From Lachnospiraceae bacterium (GTDB lineage Bacteria > Bacillota > Clostridia > Lachnospirales > Lachnospiraceae): a stretch of 64,000 bases of DNA. Below, piece after piece: positions 16,304-25,800 of the stretch; position 1 is the stretch's first letter, and each line of letters starts with the position of its first letter. Made by a program: the position numbers and the translations under genes. Under the pieces are notes generated by a model, which was not told the DNA's origin, did not search any database, and saw only the letters and a program-made list of their open reading frames with translations. The stretch is from positions 1,984,001-2,048,000 of the forward strand of contig AP025576.1 of assembly GCA_022845955.1 (NCBI GenBank), given 5' to 3'.

Positions 16304-17944
16304 ATGATAAAACAACATAATTGTACCTCCCGAACAGAAAAGCAAGAGGCTGACAGGTATTCCGGCCTGCCGCTGATCCTGCTCCTTATGCTGTTAACGC
16401 TGGTCACCTCCGGCATTGCAGGCTTTATATTGGGCAATCGCTCCGGGACACCTTCACTCGGTCAGATTATAGACACGATTCTGCTGTCACCGGATTTACC
16501 GCCTGCAGAAGAAACCATACATCTTACGGGCAGGGTATTCTACACCGATGGAATGCCGGCAGCTTCCCGCAGTATGGAACTTCACAGTAATCCGCTGAGT
16601 ACGGTAACCAATTCCGATGGAGGGTTCCTGTTTTCCGGTGTGCCGGAAGGGGAGCATACCATTTATGTGATGAATAGTGACGGTACGGCTGCTGCCCACA
16701 AGGAAATTGAAATCGTGCGTGACGGCAGTACTAAGACAGCCGTATCCGTGGATATGAAAACCGGAGGCGGATACCTAATCGAGCTTTCCATTGATGTAAG
16801 AATACTGGAGATTGAAATAGAACTGGATAATCATACCCTTTTTATTGACCCGGAACGGATTTCGTATGCAAACAGGGACGGTATGGTAACGACACCTGCA
16901 GGTACGGCTTCCATCCGGGATGGAGTTGTTGTTACACCCGGAGGTAATGTATATCTGCCGGACGGGAAGGTGGTCTTGCCCGGAGGGGAGGAGAATGATA
17001 CCACCTATATTATTCTTGCCGATGATACGGTCCGAACGGATCAGCAGCTTTCGGCAGGGGACATTGAGGTATCCGCGGATGGGACGGTAACGCTGCCGGA
17101 CGGTACACAAATCGGTCCGGGCGGTGTTATTATATCGCCCGACGGTGAGACAGAAATGCCGGGACAAAGCGGGGTGGTTATAGGAAATGGTACGGTAACT
17201 CCTATCGGGGGAAGCGGAGAGCGGAGCGATGCCGCTTCAAACGGATCGGATGTGATAACGCAGCCGGTAATACCTCCCGCAGCCGGTGAACCAGACGCAC
17301 CGACAATACCAAATACACCTGCTGACGCTGCCGGACCGGAAGGTAACGAGGCAGACGGAAAGGAAAGTGTTGCGGTACCCGGCGCTTCTTCAAATCCCGG
17401 CTCTTTTGGAGAGAGCGCAGAAGGCGGGAACAGCGGGGGCCAGGAAAACAGTGATGACGGGGGCGGAGGTATTCCTGACAATACCGATAAAGGGAGCCTG
17501 TATGTAGAGGGGGCACAGAAAGACGGCAGCTATGTATCCTGGGAACAGAACAGTATCATTGATCTTTTCTATAATCCTCAGACCGGGCAAAGCGGGAGAA
17601 TCGCACCAGGATCCAGCGGCTTTTATCTATTCCGGCTGAAAAATACCAGAGAAGAAAAGCTGACGGTTACATTATACCTGAAAGAAAATGCGGCTTCCTC
17701 CTATCTGCCCCTGCAGTTCACACTGAAACGGCGGGATCAGGAAGGAAACGCGAAGTCGGGTTCCTTAACCGAGGGGAAGATACTTACCCTGAATACGGCA
17801 CTGGAAAAAGGGGAGGAAGCCGTTTACCAGCTGGATTGGGTATGGCCCTTTGAAAGCGGAAACGATGTGGCGGATACCGCAGCCGGAAAGCAGGGAGGCA
17901 CATATACGCTGGATTTGCGTATTCATGCGGAGGGAGGAGGCTGA
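16304..17944 (+). CDS. Mosaic surface protein: membrane anchor, CarboxypepD_reg-like domain, beta repeats, TasA-like end
   Basis: The 546-residue protein has an uncleaved-looking transmembrane helix (residues 24-46, LPLILLLMLLTLVTSGIAGF). A carboxypeptidase-regulatory-like beta-sandwich follows (about 66-140, LTGRVFYTDGMPAASRSMEL; DGGFLFSGVPEGEHTIYV). Next is a run of short repeats built on DG-x-V-x-LPDG-x-x-x-x-PGG (about 190-300), a Pro/Gly/Ser/Asp-rich linker (310-400), and a C-terminal domain of about 145 residues (LYVEGAQKDGSYVSWEQNSI onwards to LDLRIHAEGGG) that resembles fibre-subunit proteins in layout. I know no protein of this exact architecture. It is probably the base or adaptor anchoring the secreted subunits to the cell. 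The second SipW-type peptidase follows 3 bp later. Confidence 0.65.
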   Translation: MIKQHNCTSRTEKQEADRYSGLPLILLLMLLTLVTSGIAGFILGNRSGTPSLGQIIDTILLSPDLPPAEETIHLTGRVFYTDGMPAASRSMELHSNPLSTVTNSDGGFLFSGVPEGEHTIYVMNSDGTAAAHKEIEIVRDGSTKTAVSVDMKTGGGYLIELSIDVRILEIEIELDNHTLFIDPERISYANRDGMVTTPAGTASIRDGVVVTPGGNVYLPDGKVVLPGGEENDTTYIILADDTVRTDQQLSAGDIEVSADGTVTLPDGTQIGPGGVIISPDGETEMPGQSGVVIGNGTVTPIGGSGERSDAASNGSDVITQPVIPPAAGEPDAPTIPNTPADAAGPEGNEADGKESVAVPGASSNPGSFGESAEGGNSGGQENSDDGGGGIPDNTDKGSLYVEGAQKDGSYVSWEQNSIIDLFYNPQTGQSGRIAPGSSGFYLFRLKNTREEKLTVTLYLKENAASSYLPLQFTLKRRDQEGNAKSGSLTEGKILTLNTALEKGEEAVYQLDWVWPFESGNDVADTAAGKQGGTYTLDLRIHAEGGG

Positions 17945-17947
17945 CCA

Positions 17948-18454
17948 ATGAAGAAATACGGGAAAATAGGTAGGGCTGCAGGAATACTTTCCCTTATTTT
18001 ATTTATGGTTTTGGTCCTTTTACAGCTCGCGGTGTCTGTTTTTTCCGGCCGGGAGCTGCCCGTACTGTTTGGGTATTCTTATCTTGCCGTTCTTTCAGGA
18101 AGCATGGAACCTGCCATATCAGCCGGGGATTTACTTGTGATCCACCGTCAGACAGATTATGAGGAAGGGGATATTATTACATTTTCGGAGGATGGTTTTT
18201 TGACTACCCATCGAATTATGGCATTGGAAGAGGGCGGATATGATACAAAAGGAGATGCCAATACGATACGGGATATAAACCCGGTGCCGGCAGAACAGGT
18301 GCTGGGAAAGGTGGTAGGCATTATCCCGAAGGCCGGAAAGCTGTTGCTCGCTGTCCGGTCACCATGGGTTATAGCTATAGTTTTTTTGGCGGGAGCAGCA
18401 GTTTGGCTGCTAACGGATCAAAAGAAAACCGGGGAGAAAGGAGCGTGCGGATGA
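17948..18454 (+). CDS. Second SipW-type (ER-type) signal peptidase I
   Basis: The 168-residue peptidase has an N-terminal membrane helix (residues 10-32), AVLSGSMEPAISAGDLLVIH with catalytic Ser52, TTHRIMAL with His88, and TKGDANTIRDINPVPAEQVL with GKVVGIIP. A C-terminal helix (140-158) follows. It has the same Ser/His class as the peptidase at 14720 but is clearly diverged and lacks its coiled-coil tail, so it is not a recent duplicate. It overlaps the next substrate gene by 4 bp (ATGA), which argues for a dedicated peptidase-substrate pair. Confidence 0.9.
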   Translation: MKKYGKIGRAAGILSLILFMVLVLLQLAVSVFSGRELPVLFGYSYLAVLSGSMEPAISAGDLLVIHRQTDYEEGDIITFSEDGFLTTHRIMALEEGGYDTKGDANTIRDINPVPAEQVLGKVVGIIPKAGKLLLAVRSPWVIAIVFLAGAAVWLLTDQKKTGEKGACG

Positions 18455-19026
18455 AAGGACAATTGTCTATGCGGCGGGCAGCTTGTTACCTGCTCTGTGT
18501 ACTTTTTGCCTGTTTGCTGGTATTTGGCACAACAAACGCCCGTTTCCAAACAACCGGTATTGGTACTGGTTCGGCTCAGGCGGCAGCGGTAGCAGTGGCC
18601 GTGAATTCACAAATTGATTTGACCAGTGTACTGAAAAGTATGAAACCGGGAGAGGAAAAAAGGATTGCTTTTACAGTCAATAATTATAGTGGGAATGGAG
18701 AGCGGAAGGTCAGTGAAGTGGCACAGGAGTATTCCATAACCATGACTACAACAGGAAATCTTCCTTTGAAATATCAGTTGTTGGCAGACAACGTGGCACA
18801 GGATAACCCGGACACTGGATCGTATGTAGATGTGGAACACAGCGCGGAAGAAGCTTTCCGGGTAATCTGGAATGGCGGATATCTTCCCCATAGTGTGCAA
18901 ACAGAACATACATATGAACTGATTGTGACCTGGCCCGAAACGGAAAACCAGGGAAGCTACGCGGATGAAATTGATCTGATAACCTTAACAGTTGATGCAA
19001 AACAGGCGGAAGCAAAAACGGACTGA
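18451..19026 (+). CDS. Secreted protein with SipW-type signal, second candidate subunit
   Basis: The true start is ATG 18451 (AAAGGAG 7 bp before, 4-bp overlap with the peptidase); a longer frame from 18364 reads through the peptidase gene. The 191-residue product has a hydrophobic segment (AACYLLCVLFACLLVFGTTN) ending in NARFQTTGIGTGSAQAAAV, again the A-[KR]-[YF] plus Gly-Ser-Ala pattern of SipW-type substrates. The mature domain is beta-rich, with KSMKPGEEKRIAFTVNNYSG and a late segment ITLTVDAKQAEAKTD. There is no sorting signal. The neighbouring peptidase at 17948 is the most likely processing enzyme. Confidence 0.7.
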   Translation: MKGQLSMRRAACYLLCVLFACLLVFGTTNARFQTTGIGTGSAQAAAVAVAVNSQIDLTSVLKSMKPGEEKRIAFTVNNYSGNGERKVSEVAQEYSITMTTTGNLPLKYQLLADNVAQDNPDTGSYVDVEHSAEEAFRVIWNGGYLPHSVQTEHTYELIVTWPETENQGSYADEIDLITLTVDAKQAEAKTD

Positions 19027-19042
19027 CGGGTGAGGGGGAAGG

Positions 19043-19795
19043 ATGAAAAAAAGAGATAGAAGAAAGAAGAAAAGGTTACCGGGGATATTGATCCTGCTGG
19101 TATTGACAGAAATCATAGTCCTTGTGTTTGCCGGATATACTGCGGCCCGTTATGTATTGCAAAAGAAAGAAATGACAGTTGCCGAAGCATCGGAATTTTA
19201 TTTTACCAGTGATCTGCTCAGGGAGACGACGGGGGATGTACCTGTTTATTATATAGATCCGCAGAATGCCAGATTTCAGATTATGTTATATAATTCTGCG
19301 GATTCGCAGAGAGTTACTTCCGCCGAGATAGCGTATACCGTTAAAGTTACGAACGGTGCGGCAGATAAAACGGAAGGCACAATAAAAGGCGGGATTGCAG
19401 GATCTTCCCCAATCACTGTCATTCCTGCCAAAGATGCGGAGGGGACGGTAGAGGTTACCGTCACGACAACAAAACCGTATGCCATGACTCTTTCGGCCGC
19501 CTTTACCTTAGCATTAGGCAATCAATATTCCATAGAGGATGCAGAAGGAAATATAGCGGCAGTGCTTACGATGAACTGCACGGATGATTCGAAAACCGTG
19601 AAATTGTCTTTGCCGGAAGGAGTGATACCCGATAATACGAATGACAGGGTGGAAAAAGAAGGAGAGGACTATCGTTTTCAGTCCTCCGGTCATGAGGTTT
19701 ATTCTATCGTATTATTGAAAAAGGATAGTGGGATGAATTTAAGCAAATCTTTTATTCCTTTTGCAGATGAAATTAACATTGGAAATGGTTCTTAG
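19043..19795 (+). CDS. Anchored or secreted protein with SipW-like N-terminus
   Basis: The 250-residue protein begins with a very basic leader (MKKRDRRKKKRLPG) and a hydrophobic helix (ILILLVLTEIIVLVFAGYTA) followed by ARYV, similar to the other substrates of this operon. The mature part carries TVAEASEFYFTSDLLRET, PVYYIDPQNARFQIMLYN and a Thr/Val-rich beta segment (EGTVEVTVTTTKPYAMTLSA), ending EINIGNGS. I recognise no family. The position, 16 bp after the second substrate and 66 bp before the giant beta-helix gene, makes it part of the same surface structure. Lack of a clear Gly-Ser-Ala stretch leaves cleavage uncertain. Confidence 0.6.
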   Translation: MKKRDRRKKKRLPGILILLVLTEIIVLVFAGYTAARYVLQKKEMTVAEASEFYFTSDLLRETTGDVPVYYIDPQNARFQIMLYNSADSQRVTSAEIAYTVKVTNGAADKTEGTIKGGIAGSSPITVIPAKDAEGTVEVTVTTTKPYAMTLSAAFTLALGNQYSIEDAEGNIAAVLTMNCTDDSKTVKLSLPEGVIPDNTNDRVEKEGEDYRFQSSGHEVYSIVLLKKDSGMNLSKSFIPFADEINIGNGS

Positions 19796-19861
19796 AACTA
19801 TAAGACGGTTGTATATCTTAACAGAAAAGCAGTGGTAATGTATGGGAATGGAGGAACGGCC

Positions 19862-22800
19862 ATGAGGACAAAAAGACAGAAAAAATCAGGAAAAAAAGAG
19901 AGTTGGAGGCAGCGTGTCCTTGCGGTTTTGCTGGTCCTCTCCATGCTGTTTTGTCAGATGAATGGTAAGGATATGATCACCTATGCAGCAGGCAGTGATT
20001 CCGTTACCGTCCGGGTAGGGGAAAAGATAAAGGGTACCTTAAAGAATGGTACGCTCACTATTTCCGGGACAGGAGCCATGGACGATTTCCGGGCGGATAC
20101 AGCCCCCTTTTCTGATTACAGCGGGGAAATCCACTCACTGGTTATTGAAGACGGAATTACATATATAGGATCCTATGCTTTTTACGGATTGGGCGGGCTG
20201 GAAGGAGAACTGGTACTTCCTGAAAGCATTATCGGCTTCGGCGACTATGCTTTTTCCGGAGACAATCGGGAAGAAGCGCCCCGGTATACAGTTATAAGAA
20301 ATCTTTTTTTGGAAAAGGAAATCGTATATTCTGAGAATACGGAAACAGAAACGGAGACAGATACGATTACGGAAGAAAGCAGTCAGGAAACAACGGAAAC
20401 GGAGGATGTTTTCGGAACAGCAGCCAAACCGGATACGGAAGCAGAAGAGGGAAAAGAGACGGACGCCACCCGGGACAGCCAGATACAGACGGAGGGAGCG
20501 GAAGAAACACAGGAGCAGAAAGAAACACAGGAGCAGAAAGAAACACAGGAGCAGAAAGAAACGCAGGAGCAGAAAGAAACACAGGGAGAGAAAGAAACAC
20601 AGGGAGAGAAAGAAACACAGGAAAAGAAAGAAACGCAGGAGCAGAAAGAAACGCAGGAGCAGAAAGATACACAGCAACAAAAAGAAGCGGATGAGCAAAA
20701 GAAAATGGAAACGGACGGGCCGATAAAAACGGAAGCAAAAACGGAAAGCCCGGAAGAACCAAAAGAGCAGGAAGCCCATGAAGCAGTTTTAAATATTATG
20801 TCTGTCGGAAGAACGGTATCGCTGTCTCCGGCAGCGAGGAAAAAAAACTCTGTAATTGCATCCGCTTTCATCGCAGAATTTACCCCGGAATCCACAGCAG
20901 CGGAGAGTGATAAAAACGAAGATACGGCTGCGGATTCGGCGGATAAAGAAGAAACAACGCCTTCTTTGGAAACAGGCGGAAAGGATACGGAGCAGGCCGG
21001 GGAACAACACGACAGTCATACGGAAAACCCGGCAATACCGGAAAGGGAAACAGAAGAACCGGCCGGAAACAGCACGGAAAAGAAACAAAATACCAGTATC
21101 TGCCTGACACGTCAGGAAATGGAACATCCGGATACGCTCTTTTATCCGGGACAATCAGGAAGCGTAATCTGCTCTGACGATAATACGACATTTCTCGAGG
21201 CAGCTTTGGCAGCCGGTTACCAGTTAGCAGACGGTTCCATACAAGTGACGCTTGATGACCGGATAGCGTTGGAACTTCCGTCATTAAATGGCCGGATCCA
21301 ACTGCCTGATTGTCCGCAGGAAATCAGTGCCGCATATGAAGAAGATACTTTTTTCTCCTATACCTTCTCGGGATGGACCGAAGATTTATCCGGGGAAACC
21401 GCTTCTATTCTGGCAGCCGGCGAATCCTTTGATACGAAGGGACAGGAACAGCTTTTCCTTTATTCTGTTTGGGAGAGTACAAACAAGTATCAGCTGGGGA
21501 TAAAGAAAGAAATCAAAGAAAAATCCGTGCTTTATACATTGATTGATGACAGTACCGGCGAGCCTGTGAGCACACCGGAAGGCTATTCGCTTTCCTTTCA
21601 ATGGCAGGCTGCGGATCCGGGAGACACGGATTCGGTAATATGGACGGATATTGATGGCGCAAGGGGAAAGGAATACCGGAGAGGTCTGCTTCCCAAAGGG
21701 AGCAGACAGCAGTTTAGGTGTCAGGTAAAAGCAGTCAGGCTTATGCGGGCACGAACGGAAAAGGGCGAGGTAACGTTATATTCGGAACCAGTGGACGCGG
21801 CGGCGGAATGTAATATTATTTATGTGGATCAGGAAGCAGGCGATGATACGCAAAATGACGGGCTTTCGAAAGATAAAGCTGTTAAGACATTGGGAAAAGC
21901 ATCCGAATTACTTAAGGCATCTGAAGGGAAGAGCGTAGAAACGAATAAAATCATTCTGGTTAGTAATTACTTTCTGGAGGAAAAGGAGAATAATAATTTT
22001 TCTATCGAAATTCCAGTTACTATTTCCGGGATAGAGGGTGAGCCTGTAACATTGGCTGGATGGCCGGATAGTAGTAATGATCAGGGTATTACTTTGAATG
22101 GGGCCCTTTATCTTGAGAACCTTAAGGTGGAAAAATTACGACATATTTATGGGAATGGATATGATATCACGATAGGAAGTGGAATTACGAATCCATCCTC
22201 AGGTTTTTATCTGTACGGTGCCGGTCGGAATGAGTTAGGTGAAAAGGTTGGAAAGATAGCAGTTTATAGTGGACACATTGAGAGAATTGTCGGATATGTA
22301 AGAAGTACTGGAAAAACCATTGATGTTGAAAATAAACAAGCCTGTGTTACAGTAGGAGGAACGGCAAATGTAGTTACTATTATAGCCGGCTGTGCCAATG
22401 GAGGAATAGAAAATGGTAATGTGAAAATTAATGTGGAAGATGGTAATGTAACAACTCTGGTTGGAGGAAATCAGGGATTTGGGAATCAGGAGGCTGCATT
22501 TTCGGGAAAAACAGAAATTAATATTAGCGGAGGAACGGTAAAAGATCTTTATGCAGCCGGATCAGGGCGCGGCCAGAGTATTCCAACCTATTCAGGTTCA
22601 ATAACAATTAATATGAAAAATGGAAAGGTAGATAATATTTACGGTGCCGGATCCGCAGCCTATGTGATAAGTCCTGATTCTGTGAATTCCTCTTCTATCC
22701 ATATCAATATGCAGGGCGGTACGGTAACCAATATTTTTGCAGCCGGCAAAGGAGGGGATGCTGCAGTAACAAGCGCTGCTGATCATAAGGTAAAACCATC

Positions 22801-25800
22801 CACATTTGGAAGCCTGACAGGAGATGTCGAGATTTTGTTAGGAGGAGACGCTGCTGTTACGAATATTTATGCCAGCGGAGAAGGATTTTATAAAGATGGT
22901 TATACGTATGATACCACAGAAAATGCCTACCTGGATGGAAACGTTACCATAACACTTGAGGGAAACGCTAAAGTCAAGGACAGTGTTTATGGCGGCGGAA
23001 AAGGAATAGATAAAGAAGGATATGCGGCCTGCGCCCGTGTTGAGAGTACCTCTGTTGTTAAGCTATTTGTTAAGGGAAATGCAACGATAGCGGGCAACGT
23101 ATACGGGGGCGGTGAGAATGCCGGGATGGAAGGGAATACCTATATATCCCTGTCGGAAAATGGCTGTATAAAAGGGAATCTGTACGGCGGCGGTAAAAAC
23201 GGGCTTGTAAAAGGCAGAGCTGTCGTGGAAATCGGCGGCGGTATCGTAGAAGGTTCCGTTTATGGCGGCGCGCTGGGAGTAACGGGGCAAAAGCTGGTCT
23301 ATGGGGGATCTGCTATTAATATGTCCGGAGGATGGATAAAGGGCAACCTTTATGGCGGCAGTGAGCTGAGTGATGATGGTCCGGAAGAGGGGGAGCCCCT
23401 GGACCTGATATTTGTCAATCTGGCCGGGGGCACGGTGAGCGGCAATGTTTTCGGAGGCGGCTACAGAGGGACTGTAAATGGATCCACGCATCTGCATATA
23501 GGATTGCATGCGCCGGAGGATTGCAAATATTACCAGGCGCATTCGAATGAGAAGCCTGAAATGAAAGCCTCCGTATTAAAGGTGGATGGTTCTGTTTATG
23601 CAGGAGGGGATTACGGAGGCGGTGATACCATTGATTACACAACAATAACCGTAAAGGGTACTTCACATGTGTATATTGACGGAACGGGATACAATACCGG
23701 AGGAGCGCAAGAGGGGCCGGAGATGGGAATTTCCGGCGGTGTATTTGGCAGCGGGGCCTCTTGTGATGCAGGTTCCACCCGTCTTGTAACGCTGAAGAAT
23801 TACGGAACAGCCGTCAGGGACGATGATGGGATGGCAGCCGGTGTAACACGTACGCTGGAAGCAATTCAGAGGGCAGACCGGGTGGTACTGAATTATTCCC
23901 ATGTACAGCTGACAGGAAAATCGGATGTGGCAAATCCTAATCAGACCACACTGTATTCCCTGAATCGTATCGGTGATCATGGTGCCGGCGAAGGCGTGTC
24001 TGAAGGGGAAAACAGCCTGGTTCTGCAGGCAGGCAGTACGCTCCTTCTGGATTCGGCGGTAATCGAGACGGCTAATTTTCAAAGTATAGATGAGGAGGGC
24101 ATCCCTGTTACATTGAACAGTCTTAAGGGGACTCCCAACACCATTCTTTTTGATACCGGTACGGTATTCAGGGTATCCTGTACCAAGGCAGGAGCGGACG
24201 AGGAAGTGTATGGAGCGGTTTCCGGTTACGCTTATATGTTTGCCGGGGAAACCGCAGACGCCTACGCGTATGCAAGGATAAAAACGGAGAGTCAAAATAA
24301 TGCCGATGGAGGATTCGCAGACAAGGAGAGAAAAGCACTCGCCTATGAAAATGTAACGAATGAATATCGGTATTGGCACGTAAACGGAAAGCAAGCGGTG
24401 GCAGCCCGCCATGCAGTACTGACCGCACAGACTTTACAGAAGGACAGCGGTAATCTTGACAGTGAAGGGTATGCCGTGGCAAAGGGAAGTGTGGAACTTC
24501 CGCCTGCGGCAGAAGGCTCTTCTTATAAAATTACGAATGTCATGATTCCTACCGGAAGCAATCTGGTATTGACAGATGCGGTTAGAGCGGGGGCTGATGG
24601 CAGCTGGATAACTTCAGGAATTAATAACGATCCGGAACTGACAATGGATACGGAAGAGGCAAAAAAAATAATTGATGCTGAAAAACAGAGGATAAAAGAA
24701 ACCCCTTTAACGACCTTTGGACTTATCATGCGGGTTGGGACCGGATTTACAGATGCAGAAAATGCAAAAGGAAAAGTAATATCCAACGCATCCGCAAATG
24801 ACAAGGATAAGAACACTATTATAGAAAAAACTACGGCAGCCGCTACAGGCGGAGGGACGCCTCACATTGATTTCTATCTTACGTATTGGAATGAAGGGAT
24901 AACAAGCAGCAAAAGCTTGGGAATGCTGGAGATTGAACTGACGCCTTCCGGGGACGGGGCTAAAATTACCATGTATGTGGAAATCATAACAAAAGCGAGC
25001 GGCCTTGCAGATCAGACAGTGGATCTTTATGCCACACAGAGCGGCAGCTATACGGGGAGTTTGGTAATACCTTCAGGGGACAGCCGGAGTTTACGTTTGA
25101 GCGGGGTGGAAAAGGGAAGTGCGCCCCTTGTAGCTGCCGGGAATAACGGTAAGCTTCAGGCAGGGGAATTTTCCATTACCATGCAGCCGGTAAAGTCTCA
25201 GGGCTGGAATTCGTCGGGACTTTTGCAGGAAGCATTCGACCTGGATTCCTACCAAAGCGGCAATAGAGCAATCGGTACCACGGACAGCCGCTATCAGGCT
25301 GTTATTGAATTCAAACTGAGCAATAATCCTGCTTTTACGTCAAAGGAAGAAGCGGATAAGATTGTTCTTATCCTGGAGGATGATAAAGGGAAGGCAGAAA
25401 TCACTCTCAATATACACTGGAAGGCTTCTATCGTTAGATCCATTGAGGCCGCGTCCGGCAGAGCATATAACTGGTCTGCAAAAACCGGGAATGCGGATCC
25501 GGTGATTCTTTCCCCCAAAAGCGCTTTGACCGCAGTTATCGAATTGGGGGAGGAGACCACGTCCAATGGATTATGGCTGGAACTGCGAAGGCAGGACAAC
25601 AACGAAATGATTGCGCTGCCGGTGGGGACGAGGCTGACTTTGCTTGGAATGAAGGAATTCTACAGCTATGAGGTATTGGAAAAGGAGGGGGATAACAGGC
25701 TGATTTTAAGTGATTTTTATAAAATGTGGGGGGAGGATAAGCTGTCAAGTAATATAACGAAAGATATAAAATTAACTTTTGTTGTGGATTTCGGAGCTGC

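Noticed and set aside
20504..20701. Considered whether the repeat array could be CRISPR.
   Set aside because: Units are contiguous 18-mers without spacers, in frame within a coding sequence, and no cas genes are present.
20135..20895. Several minus-strand frames rich in Phe/Leu/Cys/Ser over the tandem repeats.
   Set aside because: Direct consequence of the 18-bp repeat being free of stops in several frames; no ribosome sites.
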